The position numbers were made by a program, and so were the translations under genes. A stretch of 42,821 nt of DNA from Arthrobacter sp. CAU 1506 (GTDB taxonomy: Bacteria; Actinomycetota; Actinomycetes; Actinomycetales; Micrococcaceae), in NCBI RefSeq assembly GCF_005047635.1, contig NZ_SUKC01000025.1, positions 1 to 42,821 of the forward strand, in the 5' to 3' direction. Of the stretch, positions 7,793 to 15,998 are shown piece after piece (the first letter of the stretch is position 1; the number at the start of each line of letters is the position of its first letter). The notes under the pieces were generated by a model that worked only from the letters and a program-made list of their open reading frames with translations, made no database searches and had not been told where the DNA came from.

Positions 7793-9073
7793 TCAGGATT
7801 TCGAGTCGGAAGTACGCGCCGGCACGGTTTCAGTGAACGAGTACGCCATCTCGAGACCGAAATGGCTCCGGGCCACCAGCCTGGCAGCATTCTCGAAAGT
7901 CTCCCGCGCTTGCGGGCGCTGCATCTGGAGGCTAAGGAAGTAGTCCTGGATCGGCTCCCCGACTCGCGTGACCGACGAGCCAGATGAGCGGAACAGCAAC
8001 TCCCCGGCCTCGTAACTCAGCCTGATCGCCGTGTACACCGTGTTCGCAAGTCGCTGGTAGTCCTCGAGGCTGGGCGGCTCACCGGCCAGCCACCGTTTGC
8101 CGAGCTGCATGTGGTTCGCGCCGGCGGAGACGAGGATTCCTTCGGCGGCATCGATCATGGAGAGCGCTTCGCCAAAGGCCAGCTGCCCGTCCTCGTGATG
8201 CACGCGGAGCACCTGCGGGGGGTAGATCCGCTTCTTCGACGTAATGAGTTCCTCGAATTCATCGAGCGCCGCCCGTGCTGCCCCGACCTGGGCGCAGGCG
8301 ATGCTGCCCACGTACGGCACCAAACAGTTGCCGAGGTACATGGGGTTGCCCGTCGACGCTATTCCAGGCGAGCCCTCTGCGAAAGCACTCAGTTGCCAGT
8401 CCCAGGGAGCTGTCCGATCGGCCGGCACGAAAACGTCCTCGACCACGACGGTGTTGGACCCGCTGGCATTCAGCGCCATGGTGAGCCCGCCGCCCCAGTC
8501 GTCGAGGATCGTGTAGTCCCGCCGCGGGATCAGGGCAACGATGGGAGATTTGACCCCTCCCCGCTCGACCAGGGCAGTCACCATTGCGTGCGTGGAGTAC
8601 GGCACTCCGGACGAGTAGCCCCATTTCCCGGTTACCCGGTATCCACCCTCGACGGGGACCGCTACCCCGCGCGGAGCACTGGAGTGAGGTGAGATGAAGA
8701 CCCCGTTGTCTCCGTAAGCCTCCTGCACCACCTCCTCAGAGAAGTGAGCCACCAGGGGGATGTTGTGTGCATGGCTCAGAGCCAGTCCCCAGCCGGCACC
8801 CGGATCGGCGCGCGAGATCTCAATCATCACCTTGAAGTTGACGTCGAGGCCAAACTCGTACCCGCCGTACCTGCGCGGCTGCAGGATGCGGTAGAAACCG
8901 GCCTGCGAGAACGCTTCGTGCAGGTCCGACGAGTATGTCCCCCGCGCAGCGGAATCCGATCGTGCCGCCTGGATATCGGGCCGCAGCGCAGCCGCCCGCT
9001 CCACCAACTCCCGGGCCGTAATGGGCTGGTCGGGGGCAGCCAGTGCTGACGCGTACAACGAACTCTGTGTCAT
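7793..9073 (-). CDS. Class D flavin-dependent hydroxylase (acyl-CoA dehydrogenase fold)
   Basis: This 426-residue protein belongs to the acyl-CoA-dehydrogenase-like flavin monooxygenases (HpaB C2/HsaA/IacA type). These use reduced flavin from a separate reductase to hydroxylate aromatic rings. Evidence is the N-terminal helical domain (ITARELVERAAALRPDIQA), FYRILQPRRYGGYE, the central beta domain with GGYRVTGKWGYSSGV, and the C-terminal helical bundle with GELLFRSSGSSV. It lacks the catalytic context of a true acyl-CoA dehydrogenase. The ATG at 9073 is preceded by GAGAGG. A flavin reductase gene lies 136 bp upstream in the same direction, its obvious partner. In the island it would hydroxylate a carbocyclic intermediate; the exact substrate is not readable. 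Confidence 0.85.
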   Translation of the reverse strand: MTQSSLYASALAAPDQPITARELVERAAALRPDIQAARSDSAARGTYSSDLHEAFSQAGFYRILQPRRYGGYEFGLDVNFKVMIEISRADPGAGWGLALSHAHNIPLVAHFSEEVVQEAYGDNGVFISPHSSAPRGVAVPVEGGYRVTGKWGYSSGVPYSTHAMVTALVERGGVKSPIVALIPRRDYTILDDWGGGLTMALNASGSNTVVVEDVFVPADRTAPWDWQLSAFAEGSPGIASTGNPMYLGNCLVPYVGSIACAQVGAARAALDEFEELITSKKRIYPPQVLRVHHEDGQLAFGEALSMIDAAEGILVSAGANHMQLGKRWLAGEPPSLEDYQRLANTVYTAIRLSYEAGELLFRSSGSSVTRVGEPIQDYFLSLQMQRPQARETFENAARLVARSHFGLEMAYSFTETVPARTSDSKS

Positions 9074-9103
9074 TTTTCGACCTCTCTGTTTACAAGAACA
9101 TGA

Positions 9104-9118
9104 TGAACCGAAGGTTCA
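9104..9118. promoter_or_regulatory. 15-bp palindrome just upstream of the hydroxylase
   Basis: TGAACC and GGTTCA flank GAA. It sits about 31 bp upstream of the hydroxylase ATG in a 136-bp gap, where an internal promoter or regulator site would fit. Confidence 0.4.
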
Positions 9119-9209
9119 GATGCTGTGTGCGGATTACTGCAGGCGTGTCCGCCGGGGAAAATTGCGTGACGTAGGACGGTTGGACGACCGGGCGCAGCCA
9201 TGACGGCTC

Positions 9210-9827
9210 TCAGTGCACCTTTAGTGTCGGTCGTTCGATGCTCCATACCGGCCCCGGTTCTCCCCATTCACTCCGTCCGAGGCGCGAGAGGGGGGCGAGC
9301 CGCTTGAAAGCGGGATGATGGCGGTCGCCCTCACTCTCGATCACCTCGTCCTTGACCGAGACATGGATAACGTCGCCTAGTACGATCCATGAGTCGCCCA
9401 CGTCGATGATCCGGTTGAGCCTGCATTCGATCGCTGAAGGGGCCTCTTTTACTCGGGGCGGCCGCACCCGTACCGAGGGCTCACGAGTGACTCCCACGGC
9501 GTCGAACTCACTGACCTGTCGGGGGAAGTTGGAGCTTGACTGGTTGATCTGCGTGGCGAGGTCCACCGGGGAGGCGTTGACGACGAACTCGCCGGTCTCG
9601 CGGACGTTCTTCAGCGTGTCGTTATCGCCAACTGAGGTGAACTGAACGACCGGCGGGGTCCGACTGGAAACGGTGAAGAACGAGTGCGGAGCGAGGTTGT
9701 CCACCCCATCGGCTGATGTGCTTGAGATCCACGCGATTGGCCGGGGAACGACAAGCGCGGTTAACAGGTGGTAGGCAGTCCTGGGGTCCACCGCACCTTG
9801 ACCGGTCATGGGAAAGTTGTGACGCAT
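9210..9827 (-). CDS. Flavin reductase-like (DIM6/NTAB) protein
   Basis: This 205-residue protein has the split-barrel flavin reductase fold. The N-terminus is RTAYHLLTALVVPRPIAWIS, followed by NLAPHSFFTVSSRTPPVVQF, the flavin-binding strand-loop of the family, and TGEFVVNAS. It would use NAD(P)H to reduce FMN or FAD and pass it to the class D hydroxylase encoded next. The start at 9827 has a strong AGGAGGAG site. It sits 13 bp after the asparaginase stop, so the VOC, asparaginase, reductase and hydroxylase genes form one leftward operon. It is a different subfamily from the fused reductase of the rightward arm, so the island has two independent reductases. A flavoprotein of unknown activity is the alternative. 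Confidence 0.85.
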   Translation of the reverse strand: MRHNFPMTGQGAVDPRTAYHLLTALVVPRPIAWISSTSADGVDNLAPHSFFTVSSRTPPVVQFTSVGDNDTLKNVRETGEFVVNASPVDLATQINQSSSNFPRQVSEFDAVGVTREPSVRVRPPRVKEAPSAIECRLNRIIDVGDSWIVLGDVIHVSVKDEVIESEGDRHHPAFKRLAPLSRLGRSEWGEPGPVWSIERPTLKVH

Positions 9828-9840
9828 TCCTACTCCTCCT

Positions 9841-10902
9841 TTATCCTGGTTGACCTGCGAGGTCCCGCGCAGCCTGCACTAGGCGACGCGGTGTCGGGAA
9901 CAAGGCCCGCAATGCGTCCAGGGTCATGCCGGCAGAGAGCGCGCACATGAGCTCCATCCGCGCTTGGAGCGGTCTTTTATCGCCGGCGAACAGAGCCCCT
10001 GTGTCCGCGAGATGGAAATCTCCTCCGGCACCGGCATAGCCGAGACCGGTAGCACCGGATCCACATCGCGATGCCATGAGCACGGGCACTCCGTTGGTGA
10101 TGAGGGCCTCGATGTCCGCCATCCATGCCGACGGCACGTGCCCCAACCCTGTACCCGCGATGACCACCCCGTCACAGTCCTGGGCCAGCTTTGCCAAGGT
10201 GGCCCCGTTGGCGCAGGAGTACGTCCATAGGAGCGGGACGTTCGGGGCACGGCGTGCATCCACGGCCAGGTGGGACGTCGGGCAGGGTGGAGTGTTGAAG
10301 CGCGGGCCCTCCGCGCCGACGTGTCCGAGGCTCTTGCCGTTCGGGGAACCGAACGCGTCCACTGCCGACGTGTGCATCTTCGTGGCATCCGCTGCCGGAA
10401 GGAGTGTTCCGTTCATGCAAACCATGACCCCCCGCCCTCGAGCCTCCTCGTCGCCGGCCACGATGACCGCGTCATGGAGGTTGCGCATACCGTCAAAGCC
10501 CGGCAGCGACTGGTTCCGCATCGCGCCCGTCATAACAATGGGCTTCTCCGAGGCCACGACGAGTGAAAGGAAACAGGCAACCTCTTCGAGCACGTCGGTG
10601 CCATGGGTGACGACGACGCCCGCCACTTCAGGTTTTTTCAGCTCCTCCTGAAGGAAAGCGGCAAGCTCGCACAGCAGACCCCACTGCAGGTCCCAGCCGA
10701 GCGGGTAATGCGCGGCGAAGTCAGTGGCCCGCACGTCGAGGCCGGGAACGGGGGACAGCTCGGCCAAAAGGTCGGCTGCTCCACTGGCCACCTCCGCCAT
10801 GCCCGGAACCCGTTCGCGTGAGGCGATCGTCCCGCCGGTGCCGACAATAACAACTGTGCGGCGTGACGGGATACTGCCCGTGGAGACCGGGATGGTCATC
10901 AT
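9841..10902 (-). CDS. Type I/II asparaginase-family amidohydrolase
   Basis: This 353-residue protein has both asparaginase active-site threonine motifs: VGTGGTIAS (Thr25) and VVTHGTDVLEE (Thr99, Thr102, Asp103). It also has the VMTGAMR strand and the FDGMRNLHDA loop that replaces the usual SDGxxNL. The C-terminal domain (LLWTYSCANG to the end) completes the fold. There is no signal peptide, so it is cytoplasmic. The start at 10902 lies 6 bp after the VOC dioxygenase stop; a second ATG follows at once. Asparaginase family members hydrolyse primary amides of small acids. Its place between a ring-cleaving dioxygenase and a flavin reductase suggests it acts on an amide formed in the pathway rather than on asparagine, but this is inference. 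Confidence 0.88.
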   Translation of the reverse strand: MMTIPVSTGSIPSRRTVVIVGTGGTIASRERVPGMAEVASGAADLLAELSPVPGLDVRATDFAAHYPLGWDLQWGLLCELAAFLQEELKKPEVAGVVVTHGTDVLEEVACFLSLVVASEKPIVMTGAMRNQSLPGFDGMRNLHDAVIVAGDEEARGRGVMVCMNGTLLPAADATKMHTSAVDAFGSPNGKSLGHVGAEGPRFNTPPCPTSHLAVDARRAPNVPLLWTYSCANGATLAKLAQDCDGVVIAGTGLGHVPSAWMADIEALITNGVPVLMASRCGSGATGLGYAGAGGDFHLADTGALFAGDKRPLQARMELMCALSAGMTLDALRALFPTPRRLVQAARDLAGQPG

Positions 10903-10908
10903 GCGGGC

Positions 10909-11889
10909 CTAGGCCTTGGCGATCTCAAGGTGGCGGGTGGTGATGGTTTCCAGGCGCCCGAGCAGTTCCTGGCGCCGGATCTCGAACTGTGACGGCAGCT
11001 GGAACGCCTTGCCCAGCTCCTCCGGGGACTCGTCACACGTCCAGCCCCCCTCGGGGTGTGTGACGGCGAGTTCGAAGAGCGCCCCGCTGGGGGTCCGCAC
11101 GTAGAAGGACTTGAAGTACTTACGGTCCTTCAGCTCCGAGATGTCGGTGTAGCCGGCACCCTCGATGTCGAATTTGATCTTGCTTTGATTATCGAGGTTG
11201 CCCAGGTTCCACGCATAGTGGTGGATCGTACCGGCGGCGTAGGTCCAGGTCCCCTGGTCCGCCTTGCGGTTGCCGATAATCTCGATCGAGCTTCCGGGGC
11301 CGTCGTTGCTGCCCACCTTGAATGCGACGCGGTCGCCGTCCTCGATCAGCTTGTCTTGCTTGAGGAAGGAGTCCTCCGTAAACTCCACCATGCTCTCCGG
11401 GGCGTAGGCGTGGATGCCGACCCCGTAGACGCCGTGAATGGCGTACTCCAGCGGGACCCCACCCTCGGTCCAGCCGACCCGGGGGTCGTCGGCGACCTCG
11501 ACCATCACGTACTCAACGCCCGACGGGTGGTCGAACAGGAGCCTGCGGGAGTCAAGGATTTCGACATCGAGCGCCGTGATGCCGTAAGACTCCAGTCGCC
11601 GGTGCCAGTAGTCCAGCGAGCCGACCGGCACCGCCAACTGGACCTCCCGCGCCTGGTTGGTGCCGCGCCGTCCGATAACGCCCGCCTGCTTGAACGGAAA
11701 CGTCGTAATGATCGAGCTGGGATCACCGTTGGCGTTCGAATAATACAGGTGGTACACGGGGACGACGCCGTCGAAAAGGACCGTGCGCTTGATGAGGCGC
11801 AGGCCCAAGGCCCCCATATGGAAATCCACGTCCTCCTGTGCACCGTTCACACAGAGAGTGATGTGGTGCCCGCCATTAATGAAAGTCAC
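10909..11889 (-). CDS. Ring-cleaving dioxygenase, VOC superfamily (MhqO-like)
   Basis: This 326-residue protein has two vicinal-oxygen-chelate domains, the size of the MhqO/LinE-like family that cleaves hydroquinone-type rings with Fe(II) and O2. Metal-site candidates are His8 or His9 in GGHHITLCV, HHYAW in the second domain, and the glutamate in SGALFELAVTH near the C-terminus. The SFYVRTPSG segment is highly typical. The GTG at 11889 follows AAGGAG by seven bases. It is the first gene of the leftward operon, 6 bp ahead of the asparaginase gene, so its promoter region (11890-12000) should drive the operon. An extradiol catechol dioxygenase is less likely from the motif set. Confidence 0.88.
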   Translation of the reverse strand: MTFINGGHHITLCVNGAQEDVDFHMGALGLRLIKRTVLFDGVVPVYHLYYSNANGDPSSIITTFPFKQAGVIGRRGTNQAREVQLAVPVGSLDYWHRRLESYGITALDVEILDSRRLLFDHPSGVEYVMVEVADDPRVGWTEGGVPLEYAIHGVYGVGIHAYAPESMVEFTEDSFLKQDKLIEDGDRVAFKVGSNDGPGSSIEIIGNRKADQGTWTYAAGTIHHYAWNLGNLDNQSKIKFDIEGAGYTDISELKDRKYFKSFYVRTPSGALFELAVTHPEGGWTCDESPEELGKAFQLPSQFEIRRQELLGRLETITTRHLEIAKA

Positions 11890-12393
11890 GAGATGCTCCT
11901 TGCTTCAGATGCCACACGCGGCGTGGCTATGTAGTGACGTTGTATAACCGCCCGGTTCTACCGGGCCCGGTGACAGGCTGTCTGCCTGCGACTCAGCGCG
12001 GGGTTCGGTTCTGCGAATACCACGTCGACCGGATCACCTCGGACACTATGCACCCGGAGGTAGGCGCAAGTCCGCTCCGTCCCGCATGGCTGGACGCCTT
12101 CGCTTCTGGCCGCAGCTGTCCAGTGGTCATCAAACCGTCCTCGCGCGCTAACTCATAGGTGTCGACAGGCCCTTGTGCCTGACCAGCACCGGGATCGCTT
12201 GGAGCGAGGATCGCGCTTTCGGTCGGCTGGCTGCTGCTTCTAAGCCCCCCAAGTCTTCCCCGGCGATGTCGCGCCCTTCTGCACGGGTGGGCTGCGGCTG
12301 AACTGGTTCAGCAAGTTGCCTAACGGCCAGGCACCGGAGGAGGTGTCCCGTGCTACAGGACAGTCCGGTGTGGGTGGTCTCACAGTACGTGCA
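11890..12393. other. Divergent promoter region of the catabolic island
   Basis: About 500 bp separate the leftward VOC operon from the rightward ABC-transporter operon, with no convincing gene. It contains the palindrome at 11950-11966 beside a TATACA hexamer on the minus strand. A strong Shine-Dalgarno-like GGAGGAGG at 12337-12344 has no obvious in-frame start at the right distance. Confidence 0.6.
11941..11966 (-). promoter_or_regulatory. Candidate promoter and overlapping operator of the VOC operon
   Basis: GCCCGGT (11950-11956) and ACCGGGC (11960-11966) form a perfect palindrome around TCT. On the minus strand a TATACA -10-like hexamer lies at about 11941-11946, immediately beside it and about 53 bp from the VOC start. 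A repressor bound here would cover the -35 region. An overlapping dyad AACCG-CC-CGGTT lies at 11946-11957. The -10 is by eye and the -35 is poor. Confidence 0.42.
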
Positions 12394-13242
12394 ATGCTCC
12401 TCCGTATGATCAACGGAGCTTCTCTACAGGTGCGTGAACCTGCCACTTCCGTGGCTCCCGTGAACGCAATCCGGCGGGTGCCGACGTGGGCTCTCCAATG
12501 GAGCGCAGCAGCGGGGACCTTAGCCATCGTCGAGGTCTTGAGTCGAAGCGGCGTCCTCACGGAGCACATCCCGCCCCCAACCGCCGTCATCGGCGCGTTG
12601 GCCGACGCAGTCTCCAACCTCGCGGTTTGGTCCCGGATTGCCGACACAATGATGAGCTGGGCAGGGGGCCTTCTGATCGCAATAACCGTCGGAGTTCCCA
12701 CCGGGATGCTCATCGGATCCAGCCAAAGAGTTTACGGCAGCCTGCGCCTAGTCATCGAGTTCCTACGCCCTATCCCTCCAATCGCGGTACTTCCACTCGC
12801 GGTCCTGCTCTACGGCAGCGGAATACAGATGAAGATCTATCTCGTCGCGTTCTCAGCCTTCTGGATTGTTCTCTTCCAGACGCTCTATGGTGTCCGCGAC
12901 GTCGACCCAGTTGCGCGGGACACGGTACGGGCCTACGGCTTGAAACGAAGTGATCAGTTTCGACGTGTCGTGCTGCCCTCGGCAGCGTTTTATATAGCCA
13001 CCGGCCTACGTTTGGCCGCAGCGGTCGGGCTGATTGTCACCATCGCCACTGAGCTCATCGTCGGTTCGTCCGGGATTGGGTATGCCATCAACCAGGAACG
13101 CTTCGCGGGCAACGCCGCTGCCATGTACGCACTCGTCGTCATCGCCGGTCTCATTGGAGTGGCGGTCGGCGCCGGCCTGCGAGTCCTAGAGCGCCGCGTC
13201 TTGCACTGGCACTCTGCACATAGGAAAGGAGAAAACTCATGA
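12394..13242 (+). CDS. ABC transporter permease (SsuC/ThiX type), first copy
   Basis: This inner-membrane permease belongs to the BPD_transp_1 superfamily. After a short basic N-terminus, five to six membrane segments follow. The EAA-type loop is present (VARDTVRAYGLKRSDQFRRV, then VLPSAAFYIATGLRLA), which contacts the ATPase. It resembles nitrate/taurine/pyrimidine-precursor importers. The start is uncertain: ATG at 12394 or 12406 has no clear ribosome site, and the frame is open upstream to a TTG at 12316. The gene ends in an ATGA overlap with the second permease. It is the first gene of the rightward operon. Confidence 0.85.
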   Translation: MLLRMINGASLQVREPATSVAPVNAIRRVPTWALQWSAAAGTLAIVEVLSRSGVLTEHIPPPTAVIGALADAVSNLAVWSRIADTMMSWAGGLLIAITVGVPTGMLIGSSQRVYGSLRLVIEFLRPIPPIAVLPLAVLLYGSGIQMKIYLVAFSAFWIVLFQTLYGVRDVDPVARDTVRAYGLKRSDQFRRVVLPSAAFYIATGLRLAAAVGLIVTIATELIVGSSGIGYAINQERFAGNAAAMYALVVIAGLIGVAVGAGLRVLERRVLHWHSAHRKGENS

Positions 13243-14123
13243 ACCGTCTGCGTTCCCTCGCGATTGGGCTGCCGATCCCCGTCATCCTGCTGGGTTTGTG
13301 GTGGGTGCTGTCATCGAACAGTTCCTCGCCATACTGGCCGCCTCTGAGTGTAATAGCTCAAACTTTCGGCGAGACATGGTTCTCCGAACGGTTCGAGACC
13401 GATCTCCTTCCGAGTCTGGGCCGCTTTGCCGCAGGTTTCGCGATCGCCGTCCTGGCCGGCGTCGGGATGGGCCTGGCCTGCGGCCTTATGCCCACCGTTC
13501 GACGTACCGTCGATCCATTCATTGACTTCATGCGTTCCCTGCCGCAGCCCGCGCTCATCCCCATCCTCATTATCCTGCTGGGAATCGACACAACGATGAA
13601 GATTTTTATTATCGCTCTGAGTTCGCTCTGGCCGATACTGCTCAACACTATCGACGGTATTCGTGCCGTCGAGCCGGAGAAGGCGGCGTTCGCCAAGATC
13701 TATGGCCTGAGCAGCGGACAGTGGCTGACGAAGGTAGTTCTTCCCGCTGCGAGCCCGCAGATATTTGTCGGTGCGAGGCTGGCGCTCGCCATCGCTCTGA
13801 TCATGATGGTGGTGTCGGAGATGGTTGCATCCAGCGATGGCCTTGGATATTTCATCTTGATCTCTCAGCAAACCTTTGCGATCCCAGAGATGTGGTCAGG
13901 AATCGCGATGCTGGGGATCATCGGTTATCTAGTCAACGTCCTTTTCGTGGCGATGGAGAACCGATTTCTGGCCTGGCACCGCGGGTGGCGAGCAGCGTCT
14001 CTCGGAGCGCCCGCGCCGATGCCGGCGCCTCGCCGGCGAGTAGCAATACCGGTGCGCCGCCGCACGTCTACGGAGCCACCGAGCTTCGTCCAGCCGTCCA
14101 CGCCAACGAATGGGGCAAACTAA
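13239..14123 (+). CDS. ABC transporter permease (SsuC/ThiX type), second copy
   Basis: This 294-residue permease begins with a hydrophobic segment (LPIPVILLGLWWVL) and has about six membrane helices. Its coupling loop is AFAKIYGLSSGQWLTKVVLP. The C-terminus is a proline- and arginine-rich tail. It starts inside the first permease gene (4-bp ATGA overlap) and its TAA overlaps the ATPase ATG by one base, so all three are coupled. Being clearly different from the first permease, it probably forms a heterodimeric channel with it. The substrate is set by the lipoprotein receptor encoded downstream. Confidence 0.9.
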   Translation: MNRLRSLAIGLPIPVILLGLWWVLSSNSSSPYWPPLSVIAQTFGETWFSERFETDLLPSLGRFAAGFAIAVLAGVGMGLACGLMPTVRRTVDPFIDFMRSLPQPALIPILIILLGIDTTMKIFIIALSSLWPILLNTIDGIRAVEPEKAAFAKIYGLSSGQWLTKVVLPAASPQIFVGARLALAIALIMMVVSEMVASSDGLGYFILISQQTFAIPEMWSGIAMLGIIGYLVNVLFVAMENRFLAWHRGWRAASLGAPAPMPAPRRRVAIPVRRRTSTEPPSFVQPSTPTNGAN

Positions 14124-14911
14124 TGCTTGAAGTACAGCACCTGTCCAAGACCTACGGCAGCGGCGAGGCAGCCGTCCGTGTCGTCGACGACCTCACGTTC
14201 ACCGTCAAAGAGGGTGAGTTCGTGTGCATCGTCGGTCCGTCCGGCTGCGGCAAGACTACGTTGCTCAAGATGATCTCTGGGCTCATGCCCGCGACATCGG
14301 GAGAGGCTTCGTTCGACGGGGAGCTCATCGCCGGCGTGCCCGAAACCCTAGCTCTCGTCTTCCAGGAATACACGAGGTCCCTTCTGCCCTGGCTGACCGT
14401 CTCCGAGAACATCGCCCTCCCCATCAAGAAAAAGCACAAGAGGGAAGACTGTGAGCGCCTAACTCGCGAAGCGCTACACGCCGTCGGTCTCGACAGCTTC
14501 AGCGACCACTACCCGTGGCAGCTCTCTGGGGGGATGCAGCAGCGCGTGGCGATCGCCCGCGCCTTGGCTTACCATCCGAAAGTGCTCCTCATGGATGAGC
14601 CGTTTGCGTCGGTTGACGCTCAAACCCGCTCCGACCTTGAGGATCTGATGCTGGGGCTCCGCGCACAGTTCGGCATCACTGTGGTACTCGTGACACACGA
14701 CATCGATGAATCCGTATACCTCGCCGACCGCGTGGTAGTGCTCGGGCCCTCGCCCACGCGGGTCGTTGAGATTGTGGACATTAACCTGCCTCAGCCGCGG
14801 GACCAGATCACTACAAAAGAGCTCCACGAGTTCGCGAACCTGCGCGGCCATGTCATGAGACTGATCAAACAGCGGGTCGACAGCCGAAACGGTGCCGCCA
14901 CGCTGAGCTAG
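14123..14911 (+). CDS. ABC transporter ATP-binding protein (SsuB/TauB type)
   Basis: This 262-residue ATPase powers the importer. It shows Walker A GPSGCGKTT, a Q-loop in LVFQEYTRSLLPW, the signature LSGGMQQRVAIARAL, Walker B VLLMDEPFASVD and the switch histidine in VTHDIDE. Length and motif spacing are normal for the nitrate/sulfonate/taurine group. The frame is open far upstream, but ATG at 14123 gives the family N-terminus MLEVQHLSKTYG and overlaps the permease stop as TAATG. A 108-bp gap with a small dyad separates it from the receptor gene. Confidence 0.95.
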   Translation: MLEVQHLSKTYGSGEAAVRVVDDLTFTVKEGEFVCIVGPSGCGKTTLLKMISGLMPATSGEASFDGELIAGVPETLALVFQEYTRSLLPWLTVSENIALPIKKKHKREDCERLTREALHAVGLDSFSDHYPWQLSGGMQQRVAIARALAYHPKVLLMDEPFASVDAQTRSDLEDLMLGLRAQFGITVVLVTHDIDESVYLADRVVVLGPSPTRVVEIVDINLPQPRDQITTKELHEFANLRGHVMRLIKQRVDSRNGAATLS

Positions 14912-14952
14912 CAGGACGCAAATGACCCATGATTTTCACCACCGACTTCCTT

Positions 14953-14966
14953 GGGACACATGTCCC
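14953..14966. promoter_or_regulatory. Small dyad ahead of the receptor gene
   Basis: GGGACA and TGTCCC flank CA, 54 bp before the receptor start, in the gap after the ATPase gene. It may be an mRNA-stabilising or attenuating hairpin that sets receptor levels, or a binding site. The evidence is symmetry only. Confidence 0.3.
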
Positions 14967-15019
14967 CACAGGTTGTTGTCACCTTTGCCACCACACCTAC
15001 CGGATTGGAATCAGGAACA

Positions 15020-15997
15020 ATGCAACGACGCATTTTCGTAGCGGCTGCCGCCCTTGCCATCACTTCCCTCGTCGCCGGATGCGCCACCGAAGCAACCGGC
15101 ACCGCTGACGGTGCGGACGGCACCACCACCGTCACCGTAGGCCTGCTGCCAATCGTCCCCACCGCCGGGTTCCGTCTCGGCGTCGAGAAGGGTTTCTTCA
15201 AGGACGAAGGCCTCGACATCAAAATTGCGGAAGCACAGTCGGGTGCTGCCGTAATGGCCTCGGTCGTCAGCGGCGAGTACGACGTTGGTTTCGCCGCAGT
15301 CGTCCCTCAGATCCAAGCAGTGGAGCAGGGCTTGCCAATCAAGGTGATCGGCACGGCATCGAGCGTGTCGAACAACGCGGGTTTGTTTGTGGCCCCTGAC
15401 AGCCCGATCAAGTCGCCCGCCGATCTCAAGGGCGCAAGGATCGGTGTCGTTGCCCTTAAATCGATCGATGAGGTGACTATACGAGGTGCGGCCGATCATC
15501 TGGGGGTGGACTCGTCGACATTCCAGTTCGTGTCGGTGCCGTTCCCGGAGATGCTCCCGGCCCTCGAAGCCGGACGGGTTGACGCGGTTGAGCTCCCCGA
15601 GCCGTTCTATACAGCCGCGCTCAGCAAGGGCCATCGAGAGATCATCCAGGAGCCCATGGGGGTCTTCCTTGGCGACGGGGCGACAAACTCATCCTTCTTC
15701 ACGAGCGACTCGCACATCGCGAAAAAGAAGAACGTCGTCGACTCTTTCATCCGCGCCCTCGAGCGGTCCAACGAGTACGCGACGAAGAACCCGCAGGAGG
15801 TCGCTAAGACCGTGTCAGCATACACATCCATCTCCTCGGACACCGCGGAAAAGATGGTCCCGACGGTGTTCGGAACGACCGTGACCACCGAGTCCTACGA
15901 GGCCTTAGGGGAACTCATGGTCCGATACGGCATTTTGAGCGCGGACCCCAACCTCTCGAACCTCATCTATGAGGATGCCAGCCAAGGAGGCAGCTGA
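15020..15997 (+). CDS. ABC importer substrate-binding lipoprotein (NMT1/SsuA-like)
   Basis: This 325-residue receptor starts with a lipoprotein signal: basic MQRR, a hydrophobic stretch and the lipobox LVAGC, with Cys21 the likely lipidation site. The mature part is the NMT1/ThiY-like fold: VGLLPIVPTAGFRLGVEKGFF, GAAVMASVVSGEYDVGFA, and SPADLKGARIGVV. ATG at 15020 follows AGGAACA and gives a proper signal peptide, so it is preferred over upstream starts. Family members bind taurine, sulfonates, pyrimidine precursors, riboflavin or aromatic acids. It is clearly related to the lone receptor at 27965-28945. It probably captures the pathway substrate outside the membrane. Confidence 0.9.
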   Translation: MQRRIFVAAAALAITSLVAGCATEATGTADGADGTTTVTVGLLPIVPTAGFRLGVEKGFFKDEGLDIKIAEAQSGAAVMASVVSGEYDVGFAAVVPQIQAVEQGLPIKVIGTASSVSNNAGLFVAPDSPIKSPADLKGARIGVVALKSIDEVTIRGAADHLGVDSSTFQFVSVPFPEMLPALEAGRVDAVELPEPFYTAALSKGHREIIQEPMGVFLGDGATNSSFFTSDSHIAKKKNVVDSFIRALERSNEYATKNPQEVAKTVSAYTSISSDTAEKMVPTVFGTTVTTESYEALGELMVRYGILSADPNLSNLIYEDASQGGS

Positions 15998-15998
15998 C

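Noticed and set aside
9841-10902. Housekeeping asparaginase unrelated to the operon
   Set aside because: Very short gaps to both neighbours make a shared transcript far more likely.
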